From the NCBI RefSeq assembly GCF_002210345.1, contig NZ_MWQI01000003.1, positions 1 to 64,000 of the forward strand: a stretch of DNA of 64,000 nt, given 5' to 3'. Under the pieces are notes generated by a model. That model ran no database searches. It was not told the origin of the DNA and saw nothing but the letters and a program-made list of their open reading frames with translations. The number at the start of each line of letters is the position of its first letter. The first letter of the stretch is position 1. The position numbers were made by a program, and so were the translations under genes. Positions 40,876 through 49,599 of this stretch are shown here, one piece after another. This stretch comes from Fibrobacter sp. UWB4. Lineage in GTDB: Bacteria; Fibrobacterota; Fibrobacteria; Fibrobacterales; Fibrobacteraceae.

Positions 40876-41699
40876 TTTCGGTTGTTCTTCCGTCCTATAA
40901 CAGGGCGCATATCTTGCCTAGGGCCATCGAAAGCATCCTTGGTCAAACTTACAAGGATATTGAACTCATCATTGTCGATGACGGGTCGTCTGACAATACT
41001 GCCGAGGTTGTAGGGAGCTTTAGCGATAGCCGGATTGTTTATGTGCGCCAAGAAAATGCGGGCGCCTGTGCTGCACGGAATAACGGCATCGCACATGCCC
41101 GGGGCGACTATATCGCTTTCCAGGACAGCGATGACATCTGGCATCAGGATAAGCTTGAAAAGCAGCTGGCGACGCTCCAGAATACGGGTGCCGACGTTGT
41201 TTTCTGCCGGATGAACAGAATGGTCGGTGGAGAAAAGGTGGGGCTGGTCTCGGACTACTTTCACGAAGGGTTCTTGCCGAAAGATGAAGTGCCGATGTCC
41301 ATAGGGACGCAGACTCTGGTCGGCAAAAGCGAAGTATTCAAGCAGGAACGCTTTGATTCCGAAATGCCTCGTTTTCAAGAGTTCGAGATGCTGGTGCGTG
41401 CACAAAAAAGTTTTTCCATTTATTGCATTGAAGAACCTCTGGTGGATTATTGCTTGCAAAAGGATTCCATTTCGGTCAAGCCGTCGTCTGTACTGACGGC
41501 CTGGAATCTTATACTAAAAAAACACCCTGATTTCTTCAGGGTGTACGGCTCATCGCGTGAACGCATTGCCAGAGATGTTCAGCTAAACGCGAAATCTGTT
41601 TCTGATTTTGCGAAGCGTTGGCGACTTGCCTTGTTTTCTTTTAAATTCAGCAAATCGCCAAAGACGCTTGCCCGCTTTATCAAGTGGTTTGTGCTGTGA
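40872..41699 (+). CDS. GT2-family glycosyltransferase (275 aa)
   Basis: Classical GT2: ISVVLPSYNRAHILPRAIES at the start, LIIVDDGSSDNT, NAGACAARNNGIAHARGDY and the DxD motif in FQDSDDIWH near residue 82. Last gene of the plus-strand glycan block, with a 4-bp overlap with the previous gene. The stretch encoding LKKHPDFFRVYG contains a perfect 9-bp hairpin whose minus-strand copy ends in seven U (41516-41544). The coding sequence therefore also carries the terminator of the convergent operon. Confidence 0.88.
   Translation: MISVVLPSYNRAHILPRAIESILGQTYKDIELIIVDDGSSDNTAEVVGSFSDSRIVYVRQENAGACAARNNGIAHARGDYIAFQDSDDIWHQDKLEKQLATLQNTGADVVFCRMNRMVGGEKVGLVSDYFHEGFLPKDEVPMSIGTQTLVGKSEVFKQERFDSEMPRFQEFEMLVRAQKSFSIYCIEEPLVDYCLQKDSISVKPSSVLTAWNLILKKHPDFFRVYGSSRERIARDVQLNAKSVSDFAKRWRLALFSFKFSKSPKTLARFIKWFVL
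41516..41544 (-). terminator. Minus-strand intrinsic terminator embedded in the convergent GT2 gene
   Basis: On the minus strand ACACCCTGA, loop AGAAA, TCAGGGTGT, then TTTTTT. It lies 195 nt beyond the last stop codon of the minus-strand operon (41739) and within codons 215-225 of the plus-strand GT2 gene. No other terminator is seen in the 39-nt gap between the two genes. Confidence 0.8.
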
Positions 41700-41738
41700 T
41701 GTTGTCTGATTAAAGAGTCTGTGTGAAATTGGATTGCG

Positions 41739-43511
41739 CTATAGATTGATTTTAAAGTGTGCGGCGCATGCTTGTATATATTGGTCGTTTTGGTTTTCTT
41801 TTAAATTTGTTTTAAAGAGTGCAGACTCTTTTATCTGATTGTCAAAAATGGTTATCGGATGACATTGCTTGTTTGGAACCCATACAACAGGAGTTCCTTG
41901 GATGGCTTCTAGATATTTTAACCAGATGTCATCTGCGTTTAGGCAAATCTCTTTTATATCAGTTACGTTGAAATATTGAATACTGCTGTCAAATATATGC
42001 GGTGGATATAGAACGCCTCCGACACCAATAGCGACGAGGTTCATGGAAGGCTGAAGAATGCTTTTGCATTCTAATTCCCAGTGTTGGTAAGAAACAGCTT
42101 TGTTGTTTATGTCTCTCGTAATTCGGTGCACTCGTCTTGCTGAAATGCAATTGGGGTGTTGCAAATAGCTTTTGTATAACGAGTCGAGCCAGTCTTTCGG
42201 ATAAATGACGTCGTCGTCAGCGGTAACGACAATGGAATCCTTGAATTCTTGAATGGCGTAAAAGTATTTCTTGTGGGGCTTAAGATCTTCACAGTTGTTT
42301 CTGATCTCCAGACCATATCTTTGCAGTTTTAACAGTGACTTTGGAAGAGAATCAATTTGGATGTCTTTGGATAGATATAAAATGATTTTAGATGCTGGCA
42401 ATTTCTGATTCAATAAGCTTTTGATGCAAATATCAAGAGTTTTGAATCTTGCTGGATAGCTGGTCAAGGAGACAATGATGGATTTGTCTGTGTTGCTAGA
42501 CTTCTTTTTTCTGAAAAAGAGGTGTCTTGTTGCCCATGTGATAATTTTGGGCTTGATACTTTCTATGTATAGGTGCTTTTTTTTCTGGTGAATCCAGTTC
42601 TTAATGAATAGTAATGGGAAACGGGTGACCGTTTTTAAAAATAATTTTCGTTCGTTAGCTTTGTCGCCCTTTTTTCTTGCTGCAATTCGCCCTTGTTGAA
42701 AGTCGTGAAATAGAATTTTGTCGCGTACTTTACGGACTCTTCTGGATGGCTTGTAAAATTTGTTTATTTCGTTGTTGAATTCTTCGCTTAGGTAACTCCA
42801 TCTGATTTTGTTGTTTTCGGTCACGCCGGAGCCGCGGCGATAGACCGAAGAAATGACGGGATTGTAGTGAATTTTTCCCTTTGTAGATAGGAATGCCCAC
42901 TGACTGGTGTCAAATCTTGGTGCATCCTGATCGAGGAATTCTAGCAGATGGGTGCGGCTAAATAGAACAGAAGCTGTTGGGAAACGTCGCCTGATAAGAA
43001 GATCGTCCAAAGAAAAATCTCGCTCAGGTTCATTTGAAAAAGGCTGAATGACGCCAGTTTCGGTAAATAAAATGTTTCCGTTTTCTGCAGATAAAGAATA
43101 ATCGGGGTGAGATTCCAGAAAATCAACTTGTCTTTGTAATTTGTTAGGATCGGTCCAATAGTCGTCGCCTTCGCATTCCGCTACATATTTTCCTTTCAAG
43201 GGTGCGTTAGAGGCGCGGGTGAGGGATCCGTCATGTTTTGAGTATTGGTTTTCCGTTTGGTAAATCGGCTTGACGATAAGGGGGTATTTCTTTTCGTATT
43301 CCCGAAGAATGGCCGCGGTTTTGTCTGTAGATGCATCGTCATGAACAATGATTTCAAATGGGAAATTGGTTTCCTGCATTAGGAAACTGTCCATGGTCTG
43401 TGCAATATATTCTTCTTGATTGAATGCCAAGCATTTTATAGATACCAAGGGATGCTCGGTATCCATGCTTTTCCAGTTGGCTGTAATTTCTTCTTGGGAC
43501 TTGTTTAGCAT
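41739..43511 (-). CDS. Two-domain glycosyltransferase (590 aa)
   Basis: Residues 20-250 are a GT2 domain (VSIKCLAFNQEEYIAQTMDS, IIVHDDASTDKT, ECEGDDYWTDP with DxD near 117). After a basic helical linker, a second GT-A-like domain spans about 345-590: SIIVSLTSYPARFKTLDICI, TADDDVIYPKDWLDSLYKSY and NADDIWLKYLEA. Such bifunctional transferases add two sugars or use one domain for priming. Base composition is more AT-rich than the earlier genes, which may indicate acquisition. It is the last gene of the minus-strand operon, 19 nt downstream of LicD, and is followed by the embedded terminator. Confidence 0.83.
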   Translation of the reverse strand: MLNKSQEEITANWKSMDTEHPLVSIKCLAFNQEEYIAQTMDSFLMQETNFPFEIIVHDDASTDKTAAILREYEKKYPLIVKPIYQTENQYSKHDGSLTRASNAPLKGKYVAECEGDDYWTDPNKLQRQVDFLESHPDYSLSAENGNILFTETGVIQPFSNEPERDFSLDDLLIRRRFPTASVLFSRTHLLEFLDQDAPRFDTSQWAFLSTKGKIHYNPVISSVYRRGSGVTENNKIRWSYLSEEFNNEINKFYKPSRRVRKVRDKILFHDFQQGRIAARKKGDKANERKLFLKTVTRFPLLFIKNWIHQKKKHLYIESIKPKIITWATRHLFFRKKKSSNTDKSIIVSLTSYPARFKTLDICIKSLLNQKLPASKIILYLSKDIQIDSLPKSLLKLQRYGLEIRNNCEDLKPHKKYFYAIQEFKDSIVVTADDDVIYPKDWLDSLYKSYLQHPNCISARRVHRITRDINNKAVSYQHWELECKSILQPSMNLVAIGVGGVLYPPHIFDSSIQYFNVTDIKEICLNADDIWLKYLEAIQGTPVVWVPNKQCHPITIFDNQIKESALFKTNLKENQNDQYIQACAAHFKINL

Positions 43512-43530
43512 GATTTTTTGGAATGTGTTA

Positions 43531-44454
43531 TTAATACTCTATACTAAACATTTCTTTGTACAATTGCTTGTAGGGAATTTCCGGATAGAATTCCAATGAA
43601 TGCCAGTTTCCGCGTTTTTCCACAGGCGGGAATTCCATGTAGTTGCCGTAATAGATGGTCATCAGTTCATGGAAACCTGCGGGTACGCGGATGGAAATGG
43701 ACTCGAAGGGAATGTCCTTGTAGGAATCAAAAATGCTTTTGGGGAATATGTTCTTGGAGGGTGCGAATATCGTGGTGACAATTGTGGACCAGTAGCCGGT
43801 TTCAATGCCGTTGTCTGCTGTGGCTTCTTTGTTGATTTCGTTCCACACGTCAATGGGTTTCATGTTCGGATCAAGGAACTCTTTGATCTTTTGTAAGTCG
43901 TTCTCGCTTTTTTGGGGAAAGTTCTTGCGCATGTAAGCGGAATTCTTGTGAATCAATTTTTCAATTTTTTGCATGCGGGGGGCGATGTCTTCCATGGTGG
44001 CGTTGTCCAGCGGGAAGATGTCAATATAGATCCCCTGATTGAACATAGCATGGGTGAATGGTTTTACGACAACCGCTGTGTTTGAGTTGCGCAAACGCAT
44101 GAAAGAATATCCGTATTCGGGATCCGTAACCGTAGATTGCAAGAAATAAGGATCCTTGAATTCGCTTGCCAGCTGGTGCAATTTTTCGTAATCTTCGCGA
44201 GGAACGCAAATGTCGAGATCATCATCCCAGGGAATGAATCCTTTGTGGCGGACGCCTCCTAGTGTTGTTCCGCCATCGGTGAAGTAGCGCAGGTTGTGCT
44301 TGTTGAGAATCCGGGTCACTTCCCTGTATAGGTCCATTTCGATGGCCCATACTTTTTTCATTTCGGCAGATACAAAATACTCGTCTCGAATTTCCTCAGC
44401 CCAGAAATTTTCCGGGAGCCAACCTTCTTGTTTGATTCTTTCGATTTCAGTCAT
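43531..44454 (-). CDS. LicD-family phosphotransferase (307 aa)
   Basis: Nucleotidyltransferase-fold enzyme of the LicD/fukutin family, which transfers a phospho-alcohol from a CDP donor to a glycan. The core motif is TDGGTTLGGVRHKGFIPWDD followed by DLDICVPREDY, with the catalytic aspartates near residues 75-82. Known donors in the family are CDP-choline (LicD1) and CDP-ribitol (fukutin, FKRP). The neighbouring cytidylyltransferase and RpiB genes make a CDP-polyol donor likely here, but this is an inference. It sits between the SMP-30-like gene and the two-domain GT. Confidence 0.88.
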   Translation of the reverse strand: MTEIERIKQEGWLPENFWAEEIRDEYFVSAEMKKVWAIEMDLYREVTRILNKHNLRYFTDGGTTLGGVRHKGFIPWDDDLDICVPREDYEKLHQLASEFKDPYFLQSTVTDPEYGYSFMRLRNSNTAVVVKPFTHAMFNQGIYIDIFPLDNATMEDIAPRMQKIEKLIHKNSAYMRKNFPQKSENDLQKIKEFLDPNMKPIDVWNEINKEATADNGIETGYWSTIVTTIFAPSKNIFPKSIFDSYKDIPFESISIRVPAGFHELMTIYYGNYMEFPPVEKRGNWHSLEFYPEIPYKQLYKEMFSIEY

Positions 44455-44490
44455 TTGAAGTTTCGGTTGTAAATGCTTTTAAAAACGTCG

Positions 44491-45306
44491 CTAGAACTTG
44501 TCAGCGACAAAAAGTCCGCCGGCCATCGGTTCGCTTGATGTTCCGTCGTCGTGCATGGCTGTCGTGATGTAGAGCTTGTTGCCCGCGATACATACGGAGG
44601 TGACGTTGAGGGCTGGGATTGCAAGCGTTCCGATTTTTTGCCCGTTCTGGTTGTACTTCTCTATGCGCGAACCGCCCCAAATGGCAATGTAGAGGTTACC
44701 TTGGTCGTCGATGTCCATGCCGTCAGGGACGCCCGATCCTTCGATAGTTACGATGTACTTGTCGAAGGTTACGTCTCCGTTTTCGTTGTAAAGGTACCGG
44801 CCTACTTTACGTGTCGGTGTGTCGATGAAGAACAGGTAGTTCTTATAAAATCCGATGCCGTTGGAAATGCTTGTGCCGCTGACTAAGACTTTGGCGGATT
44901 TCCCGTCATGGCTATATAGGGCGCATTGATTTTCCTTGAAGCACTTGTAGCCCGTTGTCCCTAAAAGGAGTCGGCCTTTCGGATCCCACTTCCCGTCGTT
45001 GTAGCGGATTTGCGGATCGTTTATCAGATGGTAGAGGAATGTCTCTTCGCCGGTCAATATGTCCAGACGGAATACGCCCTCGTAGGCGGCGTAGATAATG
45101 TGCCTATCGTCTTCGAAAACGGCAAAGCCAACTTGTCCGCGGGTCTTGAATGTCTTTACGGTTTGTTCGCTTGGATTAATGAGAAATATGCGTTCCTGTT
45201 CAATTGAAACGCATAAAACGGTATTCAAGTCTTTGCTGAAGGTGGGGCCTTCGAGTAAGGTTGATTGTGCAAAAAAGACAAGCTTTGGAGAGTTGACCTG
45301 TGCCAT
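44491..45306 (-). CDS. SMP-30/gluconolactonase-like β-propeller protein (271 aa)
   Basis: Six-bladed propeller of the SMP-30/regucalcin type, which hydrolyses sugar lactones with a divalent metal. Typical blocks: LLEGPTFSKD with the metal-ligand Glu, YNDGKWDPKGRLLLGTT with the Asn/Asp pair, ISNGIGFYKNYLFFIDTPTR and VPDGMDIDDQGNLYIAIWGG. No signal peptide, so cytoplasmic. Overlap is absent, but only 3 nt separate it from rpiB. A sugar-acid lactone intermediate could be its substrate in the local pathway (inference). Confidence 0.85.
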   Translation of the reverse strand: MAQVNSPKLVFFAQSTLLEGPTFSKDLNTVLCVSIEQERIFLINPSEQTVKTFKTRGQVGFAVFEDDRHIIYAAYEGVFRLDILTGEETFLYHLINDPQIRYNDGKWDPKGRLLLGTTGYKCFKENQCALYSHDGKSAKVLVSGTSISNGIGFYKNYLFFIDTPTRKVGRYLYNENGDVTFDKYIVTIEGSGVPDGMDIDDQGNLYIAIWGGSRIEKYNQNGQKIGTLAIPALNVTSVCIAGNKLYITTAMHDDGTSSEPMAGGLFVADKF

Positions 45307-45309
45307 GGT

Positions 45310-45744
45310 TTAGTCTTCGAACATGTCGATACGGACCTTGTGCTTACCACCCATGAAGTCCGTTTCAAGGAACTTTTTCGTGATCTGTTCACAAAGTTCA
45401 TAGGAAATAATGCGGGCACCCATGCAGAGCACGTTTGCATCGTTGTGGAGTCTCGTAAATTCGCTCGACTTGAGGTCGCCACAGACGGCGGCTCGGATGC
45501 CTTTGTGCTTGTTTGCCGCCATGCTCATGCCGATGCCTGTGCCGCAGATGAGGATTCCGCAATCGGCTTCCTTGGAGGTAACCTTGTCACAGACCTTGTT
45601 TGCATAAATAGGGTAGTCGCAAGCATCTGTAGAATCTGTACCCATGTTCAGTACAGTATAACCTTGTTCTTGCAGATATGCCCTTAGCTTTTCTTTGTAT
45701 TCTACAGCAGCGTGGTCACAGCCGATGGCAATAGTCTTGAACAT
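45310..45744 (-). CDS. RpiB/LacAB-family sugar-phosphate isomerase (144 aa)
   Basis: Ribose-5-phosphate isomerase B type enzyme. Residues of the active site are visible: GCDHAAVEYK (His and Asp near 9-10), GILICGTGIGMSMAANK (Cys near 66, loop 67-71) and TRLHNDANVLCMGAR. The domain fits full length. I chose the ATG at 45744, with GGAGT just upstream, because the longer frame enters the cytidylyltransferase gene. A dedicated copy within a glycan operon suggests it supplies ribulose-5-phosphate or a related pentulose phosphate for a CDP-polyol, although allose- or other hexose-phosphates cannot be excluded. Confidence 0.9.
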   Translation of the reverse strand: MFKTIAIGCDHAAVEYKEKLRAYLQEQGYTVLNMGTDSTDACDYPIYANKVCDKVTSKEADCGILICGTGIGMSMAANKHKGIRAAVCGDLKSSEFTRLHNDANVLCMGARIISYELCEQITKKFLETDFMGGKHKVRIDMFED

Positions 45745-45758
45745 TTTTACTCCTGGAA

Positions 45759-46475
45759 TTACGAGTTGAACAGATCGTCTTCGCTGAACAGCATCAAGGA
45801 CTTGCAAAGAGGAATGTCTTCTTTTCTTGTAATCTTGATGTTGTTTGTAAAGCCTTTCGAAAAATAGATGCGCTTGCCGTAGTAGATGGCAACGAGATCT
45901 GCGTAAATGAAATCGTGCTTGTTGTCCTTTTCGGCCTGTTCATAAAGTTCGCGGATGAACTTGTAATTATAGGCCTGCGGGGTTTGCACACGCATGATTG
46001 AGCTGCGGTCAAGTTCCTTGTCACCGCTCTTGCCGTCGTTCGTGAAAAGCACCGTCTCGTGGCAGGGAATGGCGAGAGAGGCGTTCCCTTTTTCGTGGGA
46101 AATGCGGAGCATTTCGTTGATGGCTGCTTGCGGAAGGATCGGACGGGCGGCATCGTGAATAATGACCTGGTCTCCGTCCTCAAGCTTGTCGCGAAGGAAG
46201 AAGATTCCGTTTCTCGTGGAATCATGCGAGGTGTCGCCGCCAGCGACAACCCACTTCACCTTCGTGATTTTGTATTCGTCGAGAATTTCTTTCAAGTGGT
46301 CGATCCAGTCTTCTACGCATACAACGACGATGCTGTCGATATTCTCGTTTCTCTGGAAATTTTCGAGAGTGTAGACAATGACTGGCTTATCGTTCAAGGA
46401 GAGAAACTGCTTGGGCATGGAACCGCCCATTCGCTTTCCGACTCCGCCGGCAAGGATGATCGCAATGTGCTTCAT
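45759..46475 (-). CDS. IspD/TarI-like cytidylyltransferase, copy 1 (238 aa)
   Basis: CTP-dependent nucleotidyltransferase. IILAGGVGKRMGGSMPKQFL binds CTP, then VIIHDAARPILP and QTPQAYNY. The family contains MEP cytidylyltransferase (IspD) and ribitol/glycerol-phosphate enzymes (TarI). Placement next to rpiB and LicD argues for a polyol- or amino-alcohol-phosphate substrate rather than the isoprenoid pathway. It lies 10 nt downstream of the aminotransferase gene and 14 nt upstream of rpiB. A paralogue lies at 53540-54265. Confidence 0.87.
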   Translation of the reverse strand: MKHIAIILAGGVGKRMGGSMPKQFLSLNDKPVIVYTLENFQRNENIDSIVVVCVEDWIDHLKEILDEYKITKVKWVVAGGDTSHDSTRNGIFFLRDKLEDGDQVIIHDAARPILPQAAINEMLRISHEKGNASLAIPCHETVLFTNDGKSGDKELDRSSIMRVQTPQAYNYKFIRELYEQAEKDNKHDFIYADLVAIYYGKRIYFSKGFTNNIKITRKEDIPLCKSLMLFSEDDLFNS

Positions 46476-46485
46476 TAATCTGCTC

Positions 46486-47544
46486 CTATGCTACGTCGAT
46501 GTCGACGAGTTCTTTCATGAACATTTCCATGTACTTCTTGTCCCAGATGGTAACGCGCAGGAACCCTGCGGAGTCGCCCTTGCCGCAGAAGATAAGGATG
46601 CCGCGGTTCTTGAGCTCGTCCGTGATGTATTCCGCGGTCTTGTGCTTCGGGGTGATGCAGATGAAGCAGCCTTCCGTCGGGATGTAGGAGTATCCGGTCT
46701 TGTCGAGGGCTTCGAGCAGGCACTTCTTGCCGGCTTCGAACTTTTCGGTGAGTTCCTTGACGACTCGGTCGTAGTTTGCAACCATTTCTTCGGCGACGGC
46801 GAGTGCAACCGCATTGACGGTGTAGTGCGGCTTGTAGTTGCGAATGTACTGGACATTTTCAGGATTGGAAATGACAACGCCGATGCGCAGGCCCGGCATG
46901 GAAAGCATCTTCGAGAACGTGCGCAGAATGACCATGTTGTCGTATTCCTTCAACAGGTCGAGAGCGGTTTCCTTGTGGAACAAATAGTAGGCTTCATCGA
47001 TAATGACAAGTGCATTGTTTGCTTTTGCCTTGTCCAGAACCTTGCGGATTTCATCGAGAGTGTAGGCGTTGCCTATAGGCATGTTCGGATTGACGATAGA
47101 AACAAGGCTTGTATTTTCGTTGATCTCGGCGAGAAGCTTTTCGATGTCGAATGTGTAATCGCTTTCGTAGTGGACGAACTTGGTGTTCATCCCTTGCATG
47201 TCGGCGTAGACCTTGTACATGCCGAATGTCGGCGTAACGCAGATCAAATCCTTGCCCGGTTCGCCAAACACCTTGATGACATAGCCCATGGCGACGACGC
47301 TTCCGTCGGTGAGGGCGATATTGTCGGCGGTGAGGCCGATGACCTTCGCATATTCTTCAGTCAGCTTGGATTCTTCGGGGTAGATGGAAAGGTATTCCGG
47401 CGTAACTTTAGCCATAGCCTTGTCGAAGAGCCATTGCGGGATTCCATCCGGATTTTCGTTCTGATCGAGCCTTACATATTTACCGCGGCCTTCAGGCTGG
47501 TTGGTGCGGAAGAAACTCTTGATAATCGGGTTAACGTAGTACAT
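46486..47544 (-). CDS. HisC-like class I/II PLP aminotransferase (352 aa)
   Basis: Fold-type I aminotransferase close in layout to histidinol-phosphate aminotransferase: RLDQNENPDG near the start, SIYPEESKLTEEYA, CVTPTFGMYKVYAD, NPNMPIGNAYT, VIIDEAYYLF and the PLP lysine in LRTFSKMLSMPGLRIGVVIS near residue 224. No other his genes are nearby, and it heads a gene group with a cytidylyltransferase, RpiB and LicD. It may therefore aminate a small phosphorylated ketose or triose for the glycan (inference). The minus-strand box TATATTTT at 47599-47592 lies upstream. Confidence 0.87.
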   Translation of the reverse strand: MYYVNPIIKSFFRTNQPEGRGKYVRLDQNENPDGIPQWLFDKAMAKVTPEYLSIYPEESKLTEEYAKVIGLTADNIALTDGSVVAMGYVIKVFGEPGKDLICVTPTFGMYKVYADMQGMNTKFVHYESDYTFDIEKLLAEINENTSLVSIVNPNMPIGNAYTLDEIRKVLDKAKANNALVIIDEAYYLFHKETALDLLKEYDNMVILRTFSKMLSMPGLRIGVVISNPENVQYIRNYKPHYTVNAVALAVAEEMVANYDRVVKELTEKFEAGKKCLLEALDKTGYSYIPTEGCFICITPKHKTAEYITDELKNRGILIFCGKGDSAGFLRVTIWDKKYMEMFMKELVDIDVA

Positions 47545-47591
47545 AATGCCAATATTGTGTTTTGTTAAATGTGGTGCGCAACTGTTTTCTT

Positions 47592-47599
47592 AAAATATA
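47592..47599 (-). promoter_or_regulatory. TATATTTT box upstream of the aminotransferase
   Basis: Located in the 132-bp gap between the GT2 and aminotransferase genes, 48-55 nt before the start. It may give an internal promoter of the minus-strand block. No -35 box is clear. Confidence 0.35.
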
Positions 47600-47676
47600 G
47601 ATTTTTACAGCTGATGAAAAAACAAGAGCTCTTGAAAATGGTTCTGTTCAGCGGTTTTGATGTTATATCTGTAAAG

Positions 47677-48819
47677 CTATAACAAAGAGACTACTTTTTT
47701 AGGGTCAATACCGTATTTGTTAAGGACTGCTAAATTCTTGTTGATGCTTGTTTCGTCAAGGTTCGCAATGACGATGATGTCGAATTCGGTTTTGGGAATA
47801 TCTTCAATATTCTGTACTTTCAAACCCTGAGCACGATAGATTTCGGCATCTCTGTCGAACCAGCCGGTGATGGTGCCTATCTTTTTGGAAGCAAAAATGG
47901 AATAGATGTTCTGACCCACGATTCCACCGCTGAAGATGGCGACTCGGTCTGTGGGGGCCGCATCAAATAGGTGGTTTCTTGGGGAGGTTTCCTTTTCTCC
48001 ATAACGGATGATTTTAAGGCCGTCTATGTAGCGTTCAATTTGTTTGCCTAAATGGTATTTGTCGAGATGGTCCTTCATGGCTTTGTTAAGATAATTGTTG
48101 AGCCAGGTGACCTTCTCTTTTTCCTTTTCCAAAGAGCCTACGCTCTTCAACATGGAATATGCTTTTTGGTAATAGTGGTAACTGTTGTTCTCGCTGATGT
48201 AGAGCGTGTTCGCTTTGAGTAGTACTGGGAATACCACGCATGTGTCTTCGCCGATGGAAATGCGTGAATCTACCGCCATTTGGCAATCGTAAAGCAATTC
48301 TTTCTTGAATAGTTTGTTCCAAACGTAGGAGCAGACGCCGAAATAGAAGTAGGGGCCAGCGCAAATCATTCTTGGATAGACTTCGGCAATCATTCTTGTC
48401 TTGTCGTAAAAACCAGAAGAAATGACATTCGTAAATCTTTCGGAATCGTCCCCGATGTCTTTGGCAAAACCGGCAGCGACAATATCGACGTTGTATTTTT
48501 GCTGGCAGTCTACGAGATTTTGGATAAAGTCCTCTTCAATCCAGTCGTCGCCATCGACGTAAGAAATGAATCGACCCGTTGATCTTTCAAGACCGCTTTT
48601 GCGTGCATTGACTAGGCCTCCATTTTCTTTGTGGATGACCACGATGCGGTTGTCCTTGCTCGCGAATTCGTCGCAGATGGCGCCACTGTTGTCGGGGGAG
48701 CCGTCATCGACAAGAATGACCTCGATGTCTTTGTAGGTTTGTGCTAAAATACTGGAAACGCATTTGCGTAATTCCGCTTCGACATTATAGATGGGAACGA
48801 TTATGCTTACGGTAGCCAT
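47677..48819 (-). CDS. GT2 glycosyltransferase with C-terminal Rossmann-like domain (380 aa)
   Basis: The N-terminal GT2 domain shows VSIIVPIYNVEAELRKCVSS, VILVDDGSPDNSG, ENGGLVNARKSGLERSTGRF and the DxD motif in YVDGDDWIEED near residue 90. The C-terminal ~100 residues (from about 285) read like a nucleotide-binding domain (DRVAIFSGGIVGQNIYSIFA, then GWFDRDAEIYRAQGLKV, FDIIVIANLDE), resembling those appended to sugar-modifying enzymes. Its role is unknown. The gene lies 4 nt after the SDR gene. Confidence 0.83.
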   Translation of the reverse strand: MATVSIIVPIYNVEAELRKCVSSILAQTYKDIEVILVDDGSPDNSGAICDEFASKDNRIVVIHKENGGLVNARKSGLERSTGRFISYVDGDDWIEEDFIQNLVDCQQKYNVDIVAAGFAKDIGDDSERFTNVISSGFYDKTRMIAEVYPRMICAGPYFYFGVCSYVWNKLFKKELLYDCQMAVDSRISIGEDTCVVFPVLLKANTLYISENNSYHYYQKAYSMLKSVGSLEKEKEKVTWLNNYLNKAMKDHLDKYHLGKQIERYIDGLKIIRYGEKETSPRNHLFDAAPTDRVAIFSGGIVGQNIYSIFASKKIGTITGWFDRDAEIYRAQGLKVQNIEDIPKTEFDIIVIANLDETSINKNLAVLNKYGIDPKKVVSLL

Positions 48820-48823
48820 GAGG

Positions 48824-49594
48824 TTAGATCAGTTCTCCGCCGTTGACTTTGAATTCGGTGGCCGTTACCATGGAGGATATGTCGCTAAGCAAATAGACCA
48901 TGGCGGGAACAATGTCGGATGTCTCTGTCATTCTGCCCATGGGAATTGCCTTTGCCGCTTCTTTGCGGAGTTCCTGTTCAGACATGCCTTGGGACTTCCG
49001 TAAAGCGAGTTCGCCATCTGTGGGCGTCCAGCCCATGACGAGATAATTGCAGCGAATCTTGTCTTCGGCATAGTGCTTGCCGATGTGGTTGGAAAGCGTA
49101 TAGAGTGCTCCCTTGGCGCAGGCGTAAGCCGTACGATCCTTGTTGCCTCTGGTATGGTGTGTGGAACCGACTAAGATAATGGAACCACCGCCTGATTTCT
49201 GCATGAGCTTTACAGCTTCCTGGCAGCAGAAAAAGGCCGCCTTGATATCGATGTCAAAGACGTCGTCAAAAAGGGCTTCGGAACATTCTGTGAGGCTTGC
49301 TGCGGGTGTGATACCGGCATAGTTTACAAAGCCATCGAGCTTGTTGTATTTCTCGGCGACATAGGCGAAAAGGTTGCGAATAGAATCGACGCTGTGCAAG
49401 TCCGTTTTTTTGAATTCAATGGAGCCTGGGGCGTTTTTAGCTGCGCTCACAATGCCTGTGGCGCTAGCTTCGTCACGACCGGAAATGATGACGTACGCGC
49501 CGTCAGCTGCGCATTGCAGGGCGAGTTGCTTACCGACGCCCTTTGTACCGCCTGAAATGACAATGACTTTTTTGTCCAGTGAAACGTTCATCAT
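48824..49594 (-). CDS. Short-chain dehydrogenase/reductase (256 aa)
   Basis: NAD(P)-dependent SDR: cofactor motif SGGTKGVGKQLAL near residue 14, NYAGIT (replacing the usual NNAG), catalytic Ser in LVGSTHHT, and Tyr/Lys in YACAKGAL near 158. Substrate is unknown; with a cytidylyltransferase in the operon, reduction of a pentulose phosphate, as in Haemophilus Bcs1 where an SDR domain is fused to an IspD domain, is a candidate. Two tandem ATGs occur at 49594 and 49591. AGGAG overlapping the upstream TAG fits 49591 better by spacing. Confidence 0.85.
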   Translation of the reverse strand: MMNVSLDKKVIVISGGTKGVGKQLALQCAADGAYVIISGRDEASATGIVSAAKNAPGSIEFKKTDLHSVDSIRNLFAYVAEKYNKLDGFVNYAGITPAASLTECSEALFDDVFDIDIKAAFFCCQEAVKLMQKSGGGSIILVGSTHHTRGNKDRTAYACAKGALYTLSNHIGKHYAEDKIRCNYLVMGWTPTDGELALRKSQGMSEQELRKEAAKAIPMGRMTETSDIVPAMVYLLSDISSMVTATEFKVNGGELI

Positions 49595-49599
49595 TTCTC

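Noticed and set aside
46378-47568. 396-codon plus-strand frame opposite the aminotransferase
   Set aside because: The PLP enzyme on the minus strand explains the region; the plus frame has no domain.
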